The notes: generated from the sequence alone by a model not told the origin. A DNA stretch of 64,000 nucleotides from an uncultured Oscillospiraceae bacterium (GCA_900543215.1 UQQR01000007.1:1-64000); one strand, 5' to 3'. Counted from the stretch's first letter, positions 7,099 through 15,811 are shown. Numbers and translations are program-made.

Positions 7099-7794
7099 AT
7101 GCCAAATCATGTAGAAAATCATATTGAATTCAGCGGTGACACCCGGCAGATCAAGGCTATGCTGGAATCAATAAAAAACGATGAATACGGTATAGGTACG
7201 ATCGATTTTAATAAGATCATCCCTATGCCGGAAAGCCTGCATATCGAGGCGGGCAGCAGAACCGACCGAGGGCTGAAGGCCTATCGGGATTTTATCGAAG
7301 TATACACCTTCGGACGCCCGGCAGAGGATGCGAAGAAAGCACTTGAAAACATCCCGATCGAGAGCGAAAGCGCCTTTCTTCGTCAAAGGACAGATATTAA
7401 GTGTGACGAATGGGAGCTCGGAAAAACCGCATGGAACAATATCCGGCAGTACGGTGCGCCCACATGGTACGAGTGGTGTATTCAGAATTGGGGAACCAAG
7501 TGGAATGCCCACGGCTATGAGCCGGATACGGATTACGGCAGCGCCGACGCACTGACCTTCCAAACCGCATGGGCAGGACCGCATCCGATCCTGCAGCGTC
7601 TGTCGAAAATGTTTCCGAATATCGCATTTCGGCACCTTTGGGCTGATGAAGATATCGGAGCAAACTGCGGAGAGCGCTGCTATTTCGGTGGTGAAATGAC
7701 CGATGAATATATTCCCGAAGGTATACGCGCGGCAGACTTTGCATTTAAGGTATGTCAGGTCACTCAAAGAAATCGGCGTGGGCATCTACTTTGA
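7099..7794 (+). CDS. DUF1281-like (ferredoxin-like fold) accessory protein, 3' end replaced at a junction
   Basis: A protein beginning MPNHVENHIEFSGD, the characteristic start of DUF1281/Api92-like proteins of mobile elements, with a conserved WYEWCIQNWGTKWNA segment in the middle. The start at 7099 is fixed by AAGGAG at 7083-7088. The family-like sequence runs to about residue 217; the last ~15 residues (VCQVTQRNRRGHLL) are an out-of-frame reading of serine recombinase DNA that begins at about 7750. The native C-terminus is therefore lost. Function of the family is unknown. Confidence 0.75.
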   Translation: MPNHVENHIEFSGDTRQIKAMLESIKNDEYGIGTIDFNKIIPMPESLHIEAGSRTDRGLKAYRDFIEVYTFGRPAEDAKKALENIPIESESAFLRQRTDIKCDEWELGKTAWNNIRQYGAPTWYEWCIQNWGTKWNAHGYEPDTDYGSADALTFQTAWAGPHPILQRLSKMFPNIAFRHLWADEDIGANCGERCYFGGEMTDEYIPEGIRAADFAFKVCQVTQRNRRGHLL

Positions 7795-9052
7795 GGAACA
7801 GAACATCGATACGCTGAAAAGTGATAGCGAATTGTACCTTGTCATATACGCAGGATTCGCACAATCCGAATCCGAAAGCATCAGCAAGAATATTACTTGG
7901 ACGCACCGAAAGAACTTCGAAGAAGGCAGACCCATCTTTATGTATAACCGAATGCTCGGCTACAAGAAAGGCGAGGACGGTAACCCCGAAATCGTCCCAT
8001 CGGAAGCAGCAATAGTGCAAAGAGTGTTCGATATGTACCTCTCCGGCAAGTCCACCGATGAAATCTCCGAAATCCTGCAAGGCGAAAACATCGAAATTCC
8101 CGGCAAGAAACTGAACTTCAGTAAATCAATGATTATCCGAATGTTGAAAAATGAGAAATATTGCGGAGATGCCATCCTGCAAAAAACGGTGACACTTGAC
8201 CCAATCTCAAAAAAGCGAAAAGCCAACGAAGGTGAAGCACCCATGTGGCTCGTAGAAAACAGCCACCCTGCCATTGTCAGCCGTGAGATATTCAATAAGG
8301 CACAAGAGGAATCCGCCCGAAGAAAGGCAAAAGCACCGCAGTCTGAAAAGGTGGCGCTGACCGCTTCGGGAAAGTATTCCAAATACGCGCTCACGGAAGT
8401 AATGATGTGTGGAGAGTGCGGGAGCAGGTACAAAAGAGTAACATGGAACATCCGAGGCAAGCACAGAATCGTGTGGCGATGCATGAGCCGCCTTGACTAT
8501 GACAAGAAATACTGCGCCGACTCCATCACCGTTGATGAGCAGGCACTGCAAAGAGCCATTGTAAGAGCCTTGAATCGATTTAATATCGAAGACGAATCTA
8601 CCTACCTAATGCTGATGAAATCCACCATCGGGGAAGCCATAGGAATCAACGGCGGCTCAGATGAAATTGACCTGCTCGAAAGAAGAATCGATGCCCTTAA
8701 TAAGCGGATGCTTGACCTTGTAACATTGAGTGTTCAGGAAGATAATGATGCCGAGAACTATGAAGATGAGTTTAAAAACATATCCATGCAAATCGAGCAA
8801 CTCTCGGGGCGCATCACGGCAATTAGAGAAAGTGAAAGTGAGGACGGAGAACTTCAAGCGCGGATTAAGGAAATCCAGGACACCATTGACAAACGAAAAG
8901 AAAATAAAGATACCTATGATGACTCAATTGTCCGGCAGATGGTAGAATGTATAAAAGTCTACCATGACGGCAGACTGCAAATTATACTCGGCGGCGGATA
9001 TGAACTTGAAGAATACCTCGAAAAAAAACAGCAAGCAGCGAATAAGCCGTAG
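7754..9052 (+). pseudogene. large serine recombinase, 5'-truncated
   Basis: From VRSLKEIGVGIYFEEQNIDT onward this reads as a normal Tn-type large serine recombinase: end of the resolvase fold (SESESISKNI), recombinase domain (GYKKGEDGNPEIV...EKYCGDAILQKT), zinc ribbon with CGECGSRYKR and a second Cys near KYC, and a coiled-coil region ending at 9052. The first ~90-100 residues, including the catalytic serine and active-site arginines, are absent; upstream DNA belongs to the DUF1281-like gene. It was probably the integrase of the element whose remnants lie at 5279-7750. A shorter product from an internal start could only be DNA-binding. Confidence 0.85.
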
Positions 9053-9066
9053 TTGCTTATTCGCTG
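9036..9066. terminator. bidirectional hairpin between convergent genes
   Basis: A perfect 12-bp stem (CAGCGAATAAGC 9036-9047 with GCTTATTCGCTG 9055-9066); the recombinase stop codon lies at its apex. No strong T-run, but the position between two converging genes suggests termination. Confidence 0.6.
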
Positions 9067-9072
9067 ACTCTA

Positions 9073-9987
9073 TTAAGCATTGCTTTCGTTATTATCGCTT
9101 TCTTCATCTTCGCCAAGCTGTCCGATAGCGAAATTTTCAAAAGCTTCGGAATCGTCAAAATCCTCATTTTCGTCCGGTTCAATCCAGAGAGAAACATCCC
9201 GAGCATAGAGTTTGTTCATGAATAGTTTGCCCGCATTACTTTTCCTTTTTCCGTTATATTCTAAAAGCATCGCTTCGGCAAAGCCCATTGACCCCTTCCG
9301 GCGATCCCTGGCGGTACGAGTCAGTTGCTTAATGGAAACAGCACCGAGTTTCTCGCTGAACACCTCATCCTTTAACTGATCTTTATACACCACGCAAAGC
9401 TTGGTAACTGCATTCATAATGTTGGCGGAGAAAGAATTGGAGTCTCCCTCCCATGTGCCGATGATCAGGCGAAGAACACGGTTGAGAACCTGGTATCCGT
9501 ATTTGGAGTAAATAGCCTCCAAAGTGGATACAGCACAGATGTGCCCCGGCGCTCTCTTGGCAGATATCTTCAAACCGTAAGACTCCACCAAATCTCGAAT
9601 CATAAGCTGTTCTTGGTTCTTAGCCTCCAAGTTCGCTACGAAAATTTCAAAAGGCGCAAGGTTCTTTGCGAATTTCATCTGATTGGCAAAGATATCGGCT
9701 TCATGTTCATAGCATAGATCATCATAGATCATGCACCATACCGGAGTTTCGCGAGAGCCGGAAGCAAGTGCAACAATTTCAATGGTATGCTGCCCGTTAA
9801 AAACATAATTGATCCCGTCTCTTCGGCTGACCTTTACAGGATTGATTTGAAACAGATCGAAGTTTTCTGCCGTTTTCTCAATACGAGCCTGCGACAGATT
9901 CCGTTGATAATCCTGGTTCGAAACCAGGTTTTTGATTGGAATTTTCTCGAAATGAACATTCGGCACAAACGGCGAATAATCATCCAT
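9073..9987 (-). CDS. ParB-like protein (DUF6551-type)
   Basis: A 304-residue protein with a ParB/Srx-like N-terminal fold: KIPIKNLVSNQDYQRNLSQ, then INPVKVSRRDGINYVFNGQHT, where NGQHT takes the place of the ParB GxxR box. The middle is helical (IYSKYGYQVLNRVLRLI) and the tail strongly acidic. I recall this architecture as DUF6551 in Clostridial elements. It is the last gene of a minus-strand operon, one base after the next ParB-like gene, with GGAGG before its ATG. It may bind or partition element DNA, or bind nucleotide; this is inference. Confidence 0.65.
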   Translation of the reverse strand: MDDYSPFVPNVHFEKIPIKNLVSNQDYQRNLSQARIEKTAENFDLFQINPVKVSRRDGINYVFNGQHTIEIVALASGSRETPVWCMIYDDLCYEHEADIFANQMKFAKNLAPFEIFVANLEAKNQEQLMIRDLVESYGLKISAKRAPGHICAVSTLEAIYSKYGYQVLNRVLRLIIGTWEGDSNSFSANIMNAVTKLCVVYKDQLKDEVFSEKLGAVSIKQLTRTARDRRKGSMGFAEAMLLEYNGKRKSNAGKLFMNKLYARDVSLWIEPDENEDFDDSEAFENFAIGQLGEDEESDNNESNA

Positions 9988-9988
9988 G

Positions 9989-10930
9989 TTATATATCCTC
10001 CACTTCCGACAGCATATCCGCTATCGTATTTCGCAGCTCACGCAAAGCCTGTGCCAAGTCACCTTTAGCCTGAGGAGAAACGATGGTGAGGTCTGCCGTA
10101 TTCTTTGCCCGTTCAATAGAACTCTTCCATGAAGGAATCGTTAGAGTCAGACTGCTGATTTCCGCATCCGGATCATACTCGGGCATATCCTTCACGGAAG
10201 GCCCCGCGGAAATATCTCCCTCGGAATAAACTGTTTTATTCCCTTGCACAACCGGTCGCGTGGCTTTGTAATGCATAAACTCAGCAGGATTTCGATCAAT
10301 CTTCCGATTGATTCGCCGAAGATCCTGCGGATTTAGTTCCGCCATTTCCAACACATGCTTATGGGCAATCTTGTACTGCCCCGAAAGAATCTTGGGCACT
10401 AATTTCGGCTCTTTCTTTCCGATTTCTTCTAACGCTCTCGTGAATATGGCATACTTCTGCACAGTGGCAGCCGACACATTATTATCTTCGGCAATTCTCT
10501 GTGCCGTCCAATGGCGGCAAGCCTTGTCCGCATCCTCTTCGTCCATTGTGGATATATCCAGGGTGTGCTGATTTCTCCCTATCTTATTGCGAATTCGGGT
10601 AACCAATTTTTCATTCTCGTACTGCATACCAATAAGGAACTTGCGAGTCTCTTCGGTAATGTTTCTTCTTCCGAGTTGATTGGCACATATCCAGGCGACA
10701 GCAGCCTCTCGGCACTCAAATTCCATATCCTTTGTATCAAAGGGGATGCTGTGGCGCATACAAATTTCATAACGGTTATGACCGTCCACAATGGTGTCAT
10801 GCCATACAACGATAGGGTCACGACAGCCGTCATTTATAATATTCTGCTCGAGTTGCAAAAATTCTCTGTGCCGCAGCGGACGGATTAAATGTCTGAATTC
10901 TTCGTCTATTTTCAGCCTTTTCAACTCCAT
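9989..10930 (-). CDS. ParB N-terminal domain protein with helix-turn-helix
   Basis: A 313-residue ParB-family-like protein. Residues ~10-60 form the ParB nuclease-like domain, with IVDGHNRYEIC as box II (GHNR replaces the chromosomal GERR). A central helix-turn-helix follows (TAQRIAEDNNVSAATVQKY), and the C-terminus is helical. No ParA ATPase is present in the window, so it is probably not part of a standard partition system. Box II variants of this kind are common in phage and ICE regulators. The start overlaps the stop of the upstream gene by one base. Confidence 0.75.
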   Translation of the reverse strand: MELKRLKIDEEFRHLIRPLRHREFLQLEQNIINDGCRDPIVVWHDTIVDGHNRYEICMRHSIPFDTKDMEFECREAAVAWICANQLGRRNITEETRKFLIGMQYENEKLVTRIRNKIGRNQHTLDISTMDEEDADKACRHWTAQRIAEDNNVSAATVQKYAIFTRALEEIGKKEPKLVPKILSGQYKIAHKHVLEMAELNPQDLRRINRKIDRNPAEFMHYKATRPVVQGNKTVYSEGDISAGPSVKDMPEYDPDAEISSLTLTIPSWKSSIERAKNTADLTIVSPQAKGDLAQALRELRNTIADMLSEVEDI

Positions 10931-11310
10931 TATCGCTCCTCCAACCCATCAATTTTATGGAGAGAACTGAGTGGAAAAACACCTGCATTTTCTTCTGCTA
11001 TAATCTCTCCGGTCAGTCTGTATGCGTAAGCGCTATCTAATCCTTCCATCAAGGAGCAAAGTTTATTGACAAATGAGGTGCTGTAAATTTCGTAGGAGTT
11101 ATCCGGATGCAGCGCAGCCAAATTTACACGATGAGTATAATTTGTTCTCTTGTCCGTTCCTTGGATAGCAAGCATCATAGCTGAAGGGCTGACAAGGAAC
11201 TGAACATACTTGGGTGTCCCGAGCAAAGCCAGTGTGCTTCGATGAATGCGAATACGGTATTTTTTCAAGTCAACCGCTATAGTCACTTGTTGTCGAGTCT
11301 GTTCGCTCAT
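10930..11310 (-). CDS. small protein sharing the recombinase C-terminal accessory domain
   Basis: A 126-residue protein. Its core (LGTPKYVQFLVSPSAMMLAI, then SFVNKLCSLM...YAYRLTGEIIAEENAGVFPL) follows the same order of motifs as the C-terminal domain of the serine recombinase at 12048-13934 and of the 261-residue protein upstream: a TxxYxxxLxxP strand, an LAI/LAxRP strand and a final YRxxG...FD/L strand pair. It has no recombinase catalytic part. The gene overlaps the upstream one by 41 bases, with AAGGAG before its ATG. Likely a subunit that works with the recombinase; function unproven. Confidence 0.6.
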   Translation of the reverse strand: MSEQTRQQVTIAVDLKKYRIRIHRSTLALLGTPKYVQFLVSPSAMMLAIQGTDKRTNYTHRVNLAALHPDNSYEIYSTSFVNKLCSLMEGLDSAYAYRLTGEIIAEENAGVFPLSSLHKIDGLEER

Positions 11311-12055
11311 GATTTATTTCTCCTTCCGGCAGTGCAACTGTGTCGGCAGTCACAGTTGCTGTCGGACTTTGCCGAACTGCCTTATTTTCCTTGATTGAGT
11401 AGATGGCATAGCCATCGAATATGTTCACAAGCATGGACTGCTTGTGCTCATTTAAGGTCATTCCGAATTGGTTCTGCCAACCAATCGGATATACCGGTGT
11501 CCTTGATGCCGTTGATTTAGCACCTTCCGCATCATATGTACGCTGATACACCTCGGTGGATGTTAAATCAAATGCTATCAGGTATTCGCCATTAGCGCGG
11601 ATGATATTCCCGAGCATCTTATAGCGGTGATCAGGATTCCAATCCATCATGTCAAACATTTTCAGGAAGAACAGCGTACATGTTGTTTGCCTCGGCTTCC
11701 TTTTGTCTTGACCGATTGAACACCACTGGAACGACCCTCGTTCATTCTCACCACAGGGACGGAGAGCCAAAATCTTTGTATGAGGATTGATCAGCGCCTG
11801 GACATAGTCTGTGTGCGGAAACTTGGTCAGGCAAGCTGAATTCACATAGAATTTGCGGTTATTGAATGTAACCGCAGGCTCACGAATATGAGCAAAGAAC
11901 TCTCTGCGGACAACCTGGAATTCCTCCAGGTTGAAGTCCATGCTCATTTCAATCAATTCTTCCTCGTCATTTAATACCGGAATCTTGTGCAGCTCTGAGT
12001 CCGCCGGGGGAGCAAAGGCCTCTGTCATTGTCCTTTGTTCAGTAATATCATTCAT
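11270..12055 (-). CDS. protein homologous to the recombinase C-terminal domain
   Basis: A 261-residue protein without a resolvase domain. Residues ~38-165 align by eye with the last ~170 residues of the neighbouring serine recombinase: LEEFQVVRREFF vs LRGFEIARGEFF, FYVNSACLTKF vs IKFSSACVRKF, ALINPHTKILALRP vs ILINPISRKLAIRP, MFDMMDWNPDHRYKMLG vs MFNLLGWNIEYKYRILG. This is clear paralogy. It overlaps the recombinase stop by 8 bases and has AGGAGG upstream, so the two are probably made together and may form a mixed synaptic complex. The domain is not one I can name. Confidence 0.65.
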   Translation of the reverse strand: MNDITEQRTMTEAFAPPADSELHKIPVLNDEEELIEMSMDFNLEEFQVVRREFFAHIREPAVTFNNRKFYVNSACLTKFPHTDYVQALINPHTKILALRPCGENERGSFQWCSIGQDKRKPRQTTCTLFFLKMFDMMDWNPDHRYKMLGNIIRANGEYLIAFDLTSTEVYQRTYDAEGAKSTASRTPVYPIGWQNQFGMTLNEHKQSMLVNIFDGYAIYSIKENKAVRQSPTATVTADTVALPEGEINHERTDSTTSDYSG

Positions 12056-13934
12056 AAACTACCTCCTGAATATCTACGCCCTGCAATTCCTGCGTGATAA
12101 AACTTTTGAGTTCTTCAAACGCCGTCACATGGAGCTTGTTGCCGGTCTCGAAAAGTTGGCCCTCCAAACGGAGCATCCAATCTTCCTCGCTCTGCCGCTG
12201 AAGTTCCGTTACGGACTTCTCCTGTGCATAGAACTGCTTACCAAAGGAACTTGTCCATGATTCGGGAATTGCACGAATGCGTTTTCCGGATGGCATCAAC
12301 GGCTGCACATTTATACAGTCTTCTTCGCCGTTTTCTTTAGAAAGCACATTAGGCTTGAAATATGCCTCGGAGTCAACGGTATCAAAGATATAGGCAACTA
12401 CGCCATCCTGCTCATAGAGAGTGCCTAAAATGCGGTATTTGTATTCGATGTTCCAACCAAGAAGGTTGAACATCGTCTCACTGAAAGCGGCGGTTGGGAT
12501 TAACCGTGGGTATAGAATACCTTTCTCCGGCTTTGACGCCATTACACTATTACGATTTTCTTTGGTGGTCGGTCGAATCGCAAGTTTTCGGCTAATGGGA
12601 TTTATCAGAATCTCAATATAATTCTGTGTGCCGAATTTCCGGACACACGCGCTACTGAACTTGATAAACTTATGATAAATAATGGCGTGAGGCTGACGCG
12701 GAGCATCGAAGAACTCGCCGCGGGCTATTTCAAAACCGCGCAGGTCAAAGTCACCTGCTTCCACCTCAAACTGAATTTCTTCCTCCGGATGCGGTTCTTC
12801 CTCGGGAGATGAATACACGCTTTTGGAAGCCAGGTAGTAGTCTCCCTCTTTGAATCCTGCCCATCGGGGATTAATGGTGACGAAACCTTTGAGGACGCCG
12901 TCTTCTACAACGCGAATTTCGGGAAGGATAGACTTGTTTCCGTACTTAGCGTTATCGAGCATTTGCTGAACCGCAATATAATCATCACGGGAAACGATGC
13001 CGGGATGATGATTACGATATCGGCTCTGCGGTCTTTGGCCCCTGTTTTTCTTCGCCTTATGGGTACGAAAGTTTGGCGTAAAGGTTTTGCGAGTGAGGAC
13101 ATCACCGCAATGTCGCTCGTTGCGTAGTATTTGAACAATACCGTTGGAAGTCCAGTTGATATTTCCCAAATAGGACTTGCGTCCGAGAGCATTGAAAGCA
13201 TCGGCAATCTGCTGTGATGAATAGCCGTACAGATACATATAAAACGCAAGTTTAACCGTAGGCGCTTCATCTGGATTCGGAATCAGTGTCCCGTCAGCAT
13301 CATGCATATACCCGAGCAGTTTGGGAGTCAGAGGGATACCATTGTCCAATCGCATACGCAGAGATGTTTCCATCGACCTGCTTCGTGTGTGTGACTCTTC
13401 CTCGGCCATTGTGGCTTGGAAAGACAATGCAAGCTGTGAGTCATCATTCAGTGAGAAAATCCCCTCACTTTCAAAAAAGACTCCGACAGGCGGATTGCGT
13501 TCGGCAAGGTCTCGGACTATACCGATAAAGTCATAGATATTGCGGGCAAAACGGGAAACGCTCTTTGTGATTATCATGTCGATTTTTCCGCGCTTTGCGT
13601 CGGAAATCATCTGAAGAAACTGTTCTCGTTTATTCAGAGAAGTGCCGGAGATACCCTCATCAGCGTAGATTTTAACGAGCGTCCAGTGAGGGTGCTTGAT
13701 AACGAAGTCTTCATAATACTTCTTTTGCAACTCAAAGGATGTAGTCTGCTGGACATCATCCGTAGAAACACGAACATAGATGGCAACCCTTTGCGGGACA
13801 TCATTATCGTAATAATCGGCTTGTCTGGTCTCGGGAAAGTAATCATAGTTTTCGGGATCAACTTCAACATAGATGCGTTTTTTGGTCTTCGCCTTGGCTT
13901 GTTCTTTTTCTAAGCGTTTCGTTTTGTCAATCAT
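12048..13934 (-). CDS. large serine recombinase with extra C-terminal domain
   Basis: A 628-residue site-specific recombinase. The resolvase domain is intact: VAIYVRVSTD with catalytic Ser57, DEGISGTS, and TKSVSRFARN with active-site arginines. The recombinase domain follows (KLLGYMHDADGTLIPN...NERHCGDVLTRKT). In place of a typical zinc ribbon and coiled coil the C-terminal ~230 residues carry a domain (LRGFEIARGEFF...YKYRILG) that also occurs alone in the two genes downstream. Start at 13934 is set by AGGAGG seven bases upstream. It overlaps the dead paralogue by 8 bases. It is the only complete recombinase in the island and probably its integrase/excisionase. Confidence 0.85.
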   Translation of the reverse strand: MIDKTKRLEKEQAKAKTKKRIYVEVDPENYDYFPETRQADYYDNDVPQRVAIYVRVSTDDVQQTTSFELQKKYYEDFVIKHPHWTLVKIYADEGISGTSLNKREQFLQMISDAKRGKIDMIITKSVSRFARNIYDFIGIVRDLAERNPPVGVFFESEGIFSLNDDSQLALSFQATMAEEESHTRSRSMETSLRMRLDNGIPLTPKLLGYMHDADGTLIPNPDEAPTVKLAFYMYLYGYSSQQIADAFNALGRKSYLGNINWTSNGIVQILRNERHCGDVLTRKTFTPNFRTHKAKKNRGQRPQSRYRNHHPGIVSRDDYIAVQQMLDNAKYGNKSILPEIRVVEDGVLKGFVTINPRWAGFKEGDYYLASKSVYSSPEEEPHPEEEIQFEVEAGDFDLRGFEIARGEFFDAPRQPHAIIYHKFIKFSSACVRKFGTQNYIEILINPISRKLAIRPTTKENRNSVMASKPEKGILYPRLIPTAAFSETMFNLLGWNIEYKYRILGTLYEQDGVVAYIFDTVDSEAYFKPNVLSKENGEEDCINVQPLMPSGKRIRAIPESWTSSFGKQFYAQEKSVTELQRQSEEDWMLRLEGQLFETGNKLHVTAFEELKSFITQELQGVDIQEVVYE

Positions 13935-14529
13935 GCAGCAGCCTCCTCTCGGAGTCATCGTCCGGCAGGCTCACCCATCCATCGGGGAAGAAGTCTGTGT
14001 CCCGCATATCTTCTTGATAATAAGAAGCAAGGGTGAAAATATCTTCGGAGATAAAGTAGATTCCGACCGGATGCGGCAGCGTTGCAAGGAAGCGAGACAT
14101 GATTGTAATCTCCTGTGGTTTCTTCGTTACATTGGAAACCTTCTGTGTAATGATTAAATCCACCTTGCCGTCAAGACAATCTTGAAGCAGTCTGCACCAC
14201 TCGGGTGCATTCTCCATATTGGGGGCAGTTGAGCCTTCATCTATATAGAAGTCAACCAATTCCCACTTCGGACACAATGCCAATGTGTCTACAAACCCCT
14301 TCTTGTGAAAATCGAGATAATTCTCATACTTGGTCTGATTAAAGTATCGGATGTAAATGCCCACCTTGTACGGCTTTGACACAAGAGGTCGCTCACGGCG
14401 AATCGTATGCAGCCATATCAGATGGTCAGCAATCATCTCAGCCCGTTCCGTGTCTCCGTCAAATATCTCCGAAAAGTGCGGTGCAGTTTCTATCTGAGCC
14501 AATTTAGCGTGAATATCTATTTCGTCCAT
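13927..14529 (-). CDS. catalytically dead serine-recombinase paralogue
   Basis: A 200-residue protein that is only a resolvase-like domain with an N-terminal helical extension. Residues 56-160 track the active recombinase downstream: VGIYIRYFNQ vs VAIYVRVSTD, WELVDFYIDEGSTAPN vs WTLVKIYADEGISGTS, VDLIITQKVSNVTKK vs IDMIITKSVSRFARN, PVGIYFISEDIFTL vs PVGVFFESEGIFSL. The catalytic serine is replaced by Phe63 and the active-site arginines by Asn123 and Lys126, so it should not cut DNA. It is first in the operon, with GGGAGG before the ATG at 14529. The frame is intact, which argues for a retained structural or regulatory role. Confidence 0.75.
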   Translation of the reverse strand: MDEIDIHAKLAQIETAPHFSEIFDGDTERAEMIADHLIWLHTIRRERPLVSKPYKVGIYIRYFNQTKYENYLDFHKKGFVDTLALCPKWELVDFYIDEGSTAPNMENAPEWCRLLQDCLDGKVDLIITQKVSNVTKKPQEITIMSRFLATLPHPVGIYFISEDIFTLASYYQEDMRDTDFFPDGWVSLPDDDSERRLLHD

Positions 14530-14649
14530 TTTGGTTATCCTCCCACTTGCAGTATTCAAAATAAGGCTAAGATTATTGTAAATCATGCAAGGCTTAATAT
14601 CGACTAACCACAGGTCAAGTGCTTAACCACCGGTTTATCACAGACGAAA

Positions 14650-14692
14650 AAAATGCAAAAAAATAAGGTCGGCAGACTGAAAACTGCCAACC
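14650..14692 (-). terminator. intrinsic terminator (minus strand)
   Basis: GGTTGGCAG/CTGCCGACC stem read on the minus strand (14692-14684 with 14675-14667), followed by TTATTTTTTT. It ends the transcript of the XRE gene at 14852-15217. Confidence 0.8.
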
Positions 14693-14699
14693 CAAAGAG

Positions 14700-14726
14700 C
14701 AAAAAAGGAAGGTCAAGATTGACCTG
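14700..14726 (-). terminator. second minus-strand terminator
   Basis: A 7-bp palindromic stem AGGTCAA/TTGACCT (14725-14719 with 14716-14710), then CCTTTTTTG on the minus strand. Tandem with the terminator at 14650-14692. Confidence 0.65.
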
Positions 14727-14851
14727 CCTCGAAAATCATATTTGAATTGAATAGATAATTGTCTCCGCTGAAAAGTTGATTGATTTTTCAGAAAACCCTT
14801 CAATGAAAGTGGCAAGAACAAAAACCAGGTCAGACATTGCTGCCCGACCTG

Positions 14852-15217
14852 TCAAAATAGGTAATCGTCTTTCTTCATCCGCATTGTGGTTTTTAATTCC
14901 TTCACGATCTTGATAATGGAATCAATCTCGGCAGGAGAACAATCTGCCAACAAATCGTTGAATTCACCTTGGTATATTCCAATGACCTCGGGAGTGTTGG
15001 TGCGGAGCAGTACATCGGCAGAAACCTGCAATGCCTCAGTTATATATACAAAAGTGGAGAGCCGCAATTTGGTCTTTCCGTTTTCAACCTCACTCATATG
15101 CGGAACGGAGATGAATGCTTTTTCCGCCAATTCAGCTTGGCTCATGTTTCGCTGAAGGCGAACATCACGAATCCTTGCACCGATTGCCTTATACCTTGCA
15201 TCGTCAAGTTCTCTCAT
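14852..15217 (-). CDS. XRE-family transcriptional regulator
   Basis: A 121-residue regulator with a helix-turn-helix of the Cro/CI type at residues 11-65 (IGARIRDVRLQRNMSQAELAEKAF...HMSEVENGKTK). The C-terminal ~45 residues (FNDLLADCSPAEIDSIIKIVKELKTTMR) resemble the tail of the divergent regulator at 15349, so the two are paralogues. GGGAGG precedes the ATG. It probably controls the divergent promoter region or the recombinase operon. Confidence 0.85.
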   Translation of the reverse strand: MRELDDARYKAIGARIRDVRLQRNMSQAELAEKAFISVPHMSEVENGKTKLRLSTFVYITEALQVSADVLLRTNTPEVIGIYQGEFNDLLADCSPAEIDSIIKIVKELKTTMRMKKDDYLF

Positions 15218-15246
15218 GACGCACCTCCCTCATCCGTTTATAGTAT

Positions 15247-15267
15247 ATAGATTATTATATAATCTAT
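15247..15267. promoter_or_regulatory. inverted-repeat operator between divergent XRE genes
   Basis: A perfect 9-bp inverted repeat, ATAGATTAT TAT ATAATCTAT (15247-15255 and 15259-15267), in the 131-base divergent intergenic region. It lies 30 bases before the minus-strand start and is a likely binding site for one or both regulators. A TATAAT at 15314-15319 with TTGAAC at 15293-15298 (spacer only 15) could be the plus-strand promoter. Confidence 0.65.
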
Positions 15268-15348
15268 GCCCGATGTTTGGAATAAGCCGCAGTTGAACAC
15301 ATCGGCTATACCTTATAATAGAAACATCAATTTTTTGGAGGTTTCTAT

Positions 15349-15711
15349 ATGCAAATCAACTACATTCTTCTCGGGCAGAGAATCCGTGCGTTCCGCACAA
15401 AGAAAGGCATTACCCAAATGGAGCTTGCAGAGCGAATTGATCGTTCTGCTGCCTATATGAGTTATGTGGAGACGGCGTACAAGTTTTGCAGCCTCGATAC
15501 CTTGGTGAGGGTGGCAAACGAACTGAATGTCTCCACCGATGACCTGCTTATTGACAGCCTTACCAATACAATCAAGGCATCCAATCATGAATTCACCGCA
15601 ATTCTCTCGGATTGCAGTGACTATGAAATGCGGGTATTACTTGATATCGTTAAGGCAACCAAGCAAGCGATGCGTGAATACAAGTATTTAACCCGAGCCA
15701 ACCGCAGATAA
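15349..15711 (+). CDS. XRE-family transcriptional regulator (divergent paralogue)
   Basis: A 120-residue Cro/CI-type regulator. The helix-turn-helix covers residues 8-62 (LGQRIRAFRTKKGITQMELAERIDRSAAYMSYVE). The C-terminal tail (HEFTAILSDCSDYEMRVLLDIVKATKQAMRE) matches that of the minus-strand regulator, pointing to duplication of a two-part regulator. TTTTTTGGAGG precedes the ATG. A strong terminator follows at 15812-15856. Confidence 0.85.
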   Translation: MQINYILLGQRIRAFRTKKGITQMELAERIDRSAAYMSYVETAYKFCSLDTLVRVANELNVSTDDLLIDSLTNTIKASNHEFTAILSDCSDYEMRVLLDIVKATKQAMREYKYLTRANRR

Positions 15712-15811
15712 AATTATAAGTTGCTTTCGGCTTCGATGGAACACTCCGAAAGTCAAAGAATAAACCTGCAGTTTGCGAAACAACAACTGCATAAACAAAC
15801 GGTTAAAAGAG

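Larger units (their letters stand above)
14530..14851. other. non-coding spacer with minus-strand terminators
   Basis: About 320 bases between the recombinase operon and the XRE gene. It must hold the operon promoter, but I see no clear -35/-10 pair on the minus strand. The part towards 14851 is filled with hairpins: two terminators listed separately and a CAGGTC/GACCTG stem near 14827-14852. Recombinase attachment or regulatory sites could lie here; none was identified. Confidence 0.5.
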
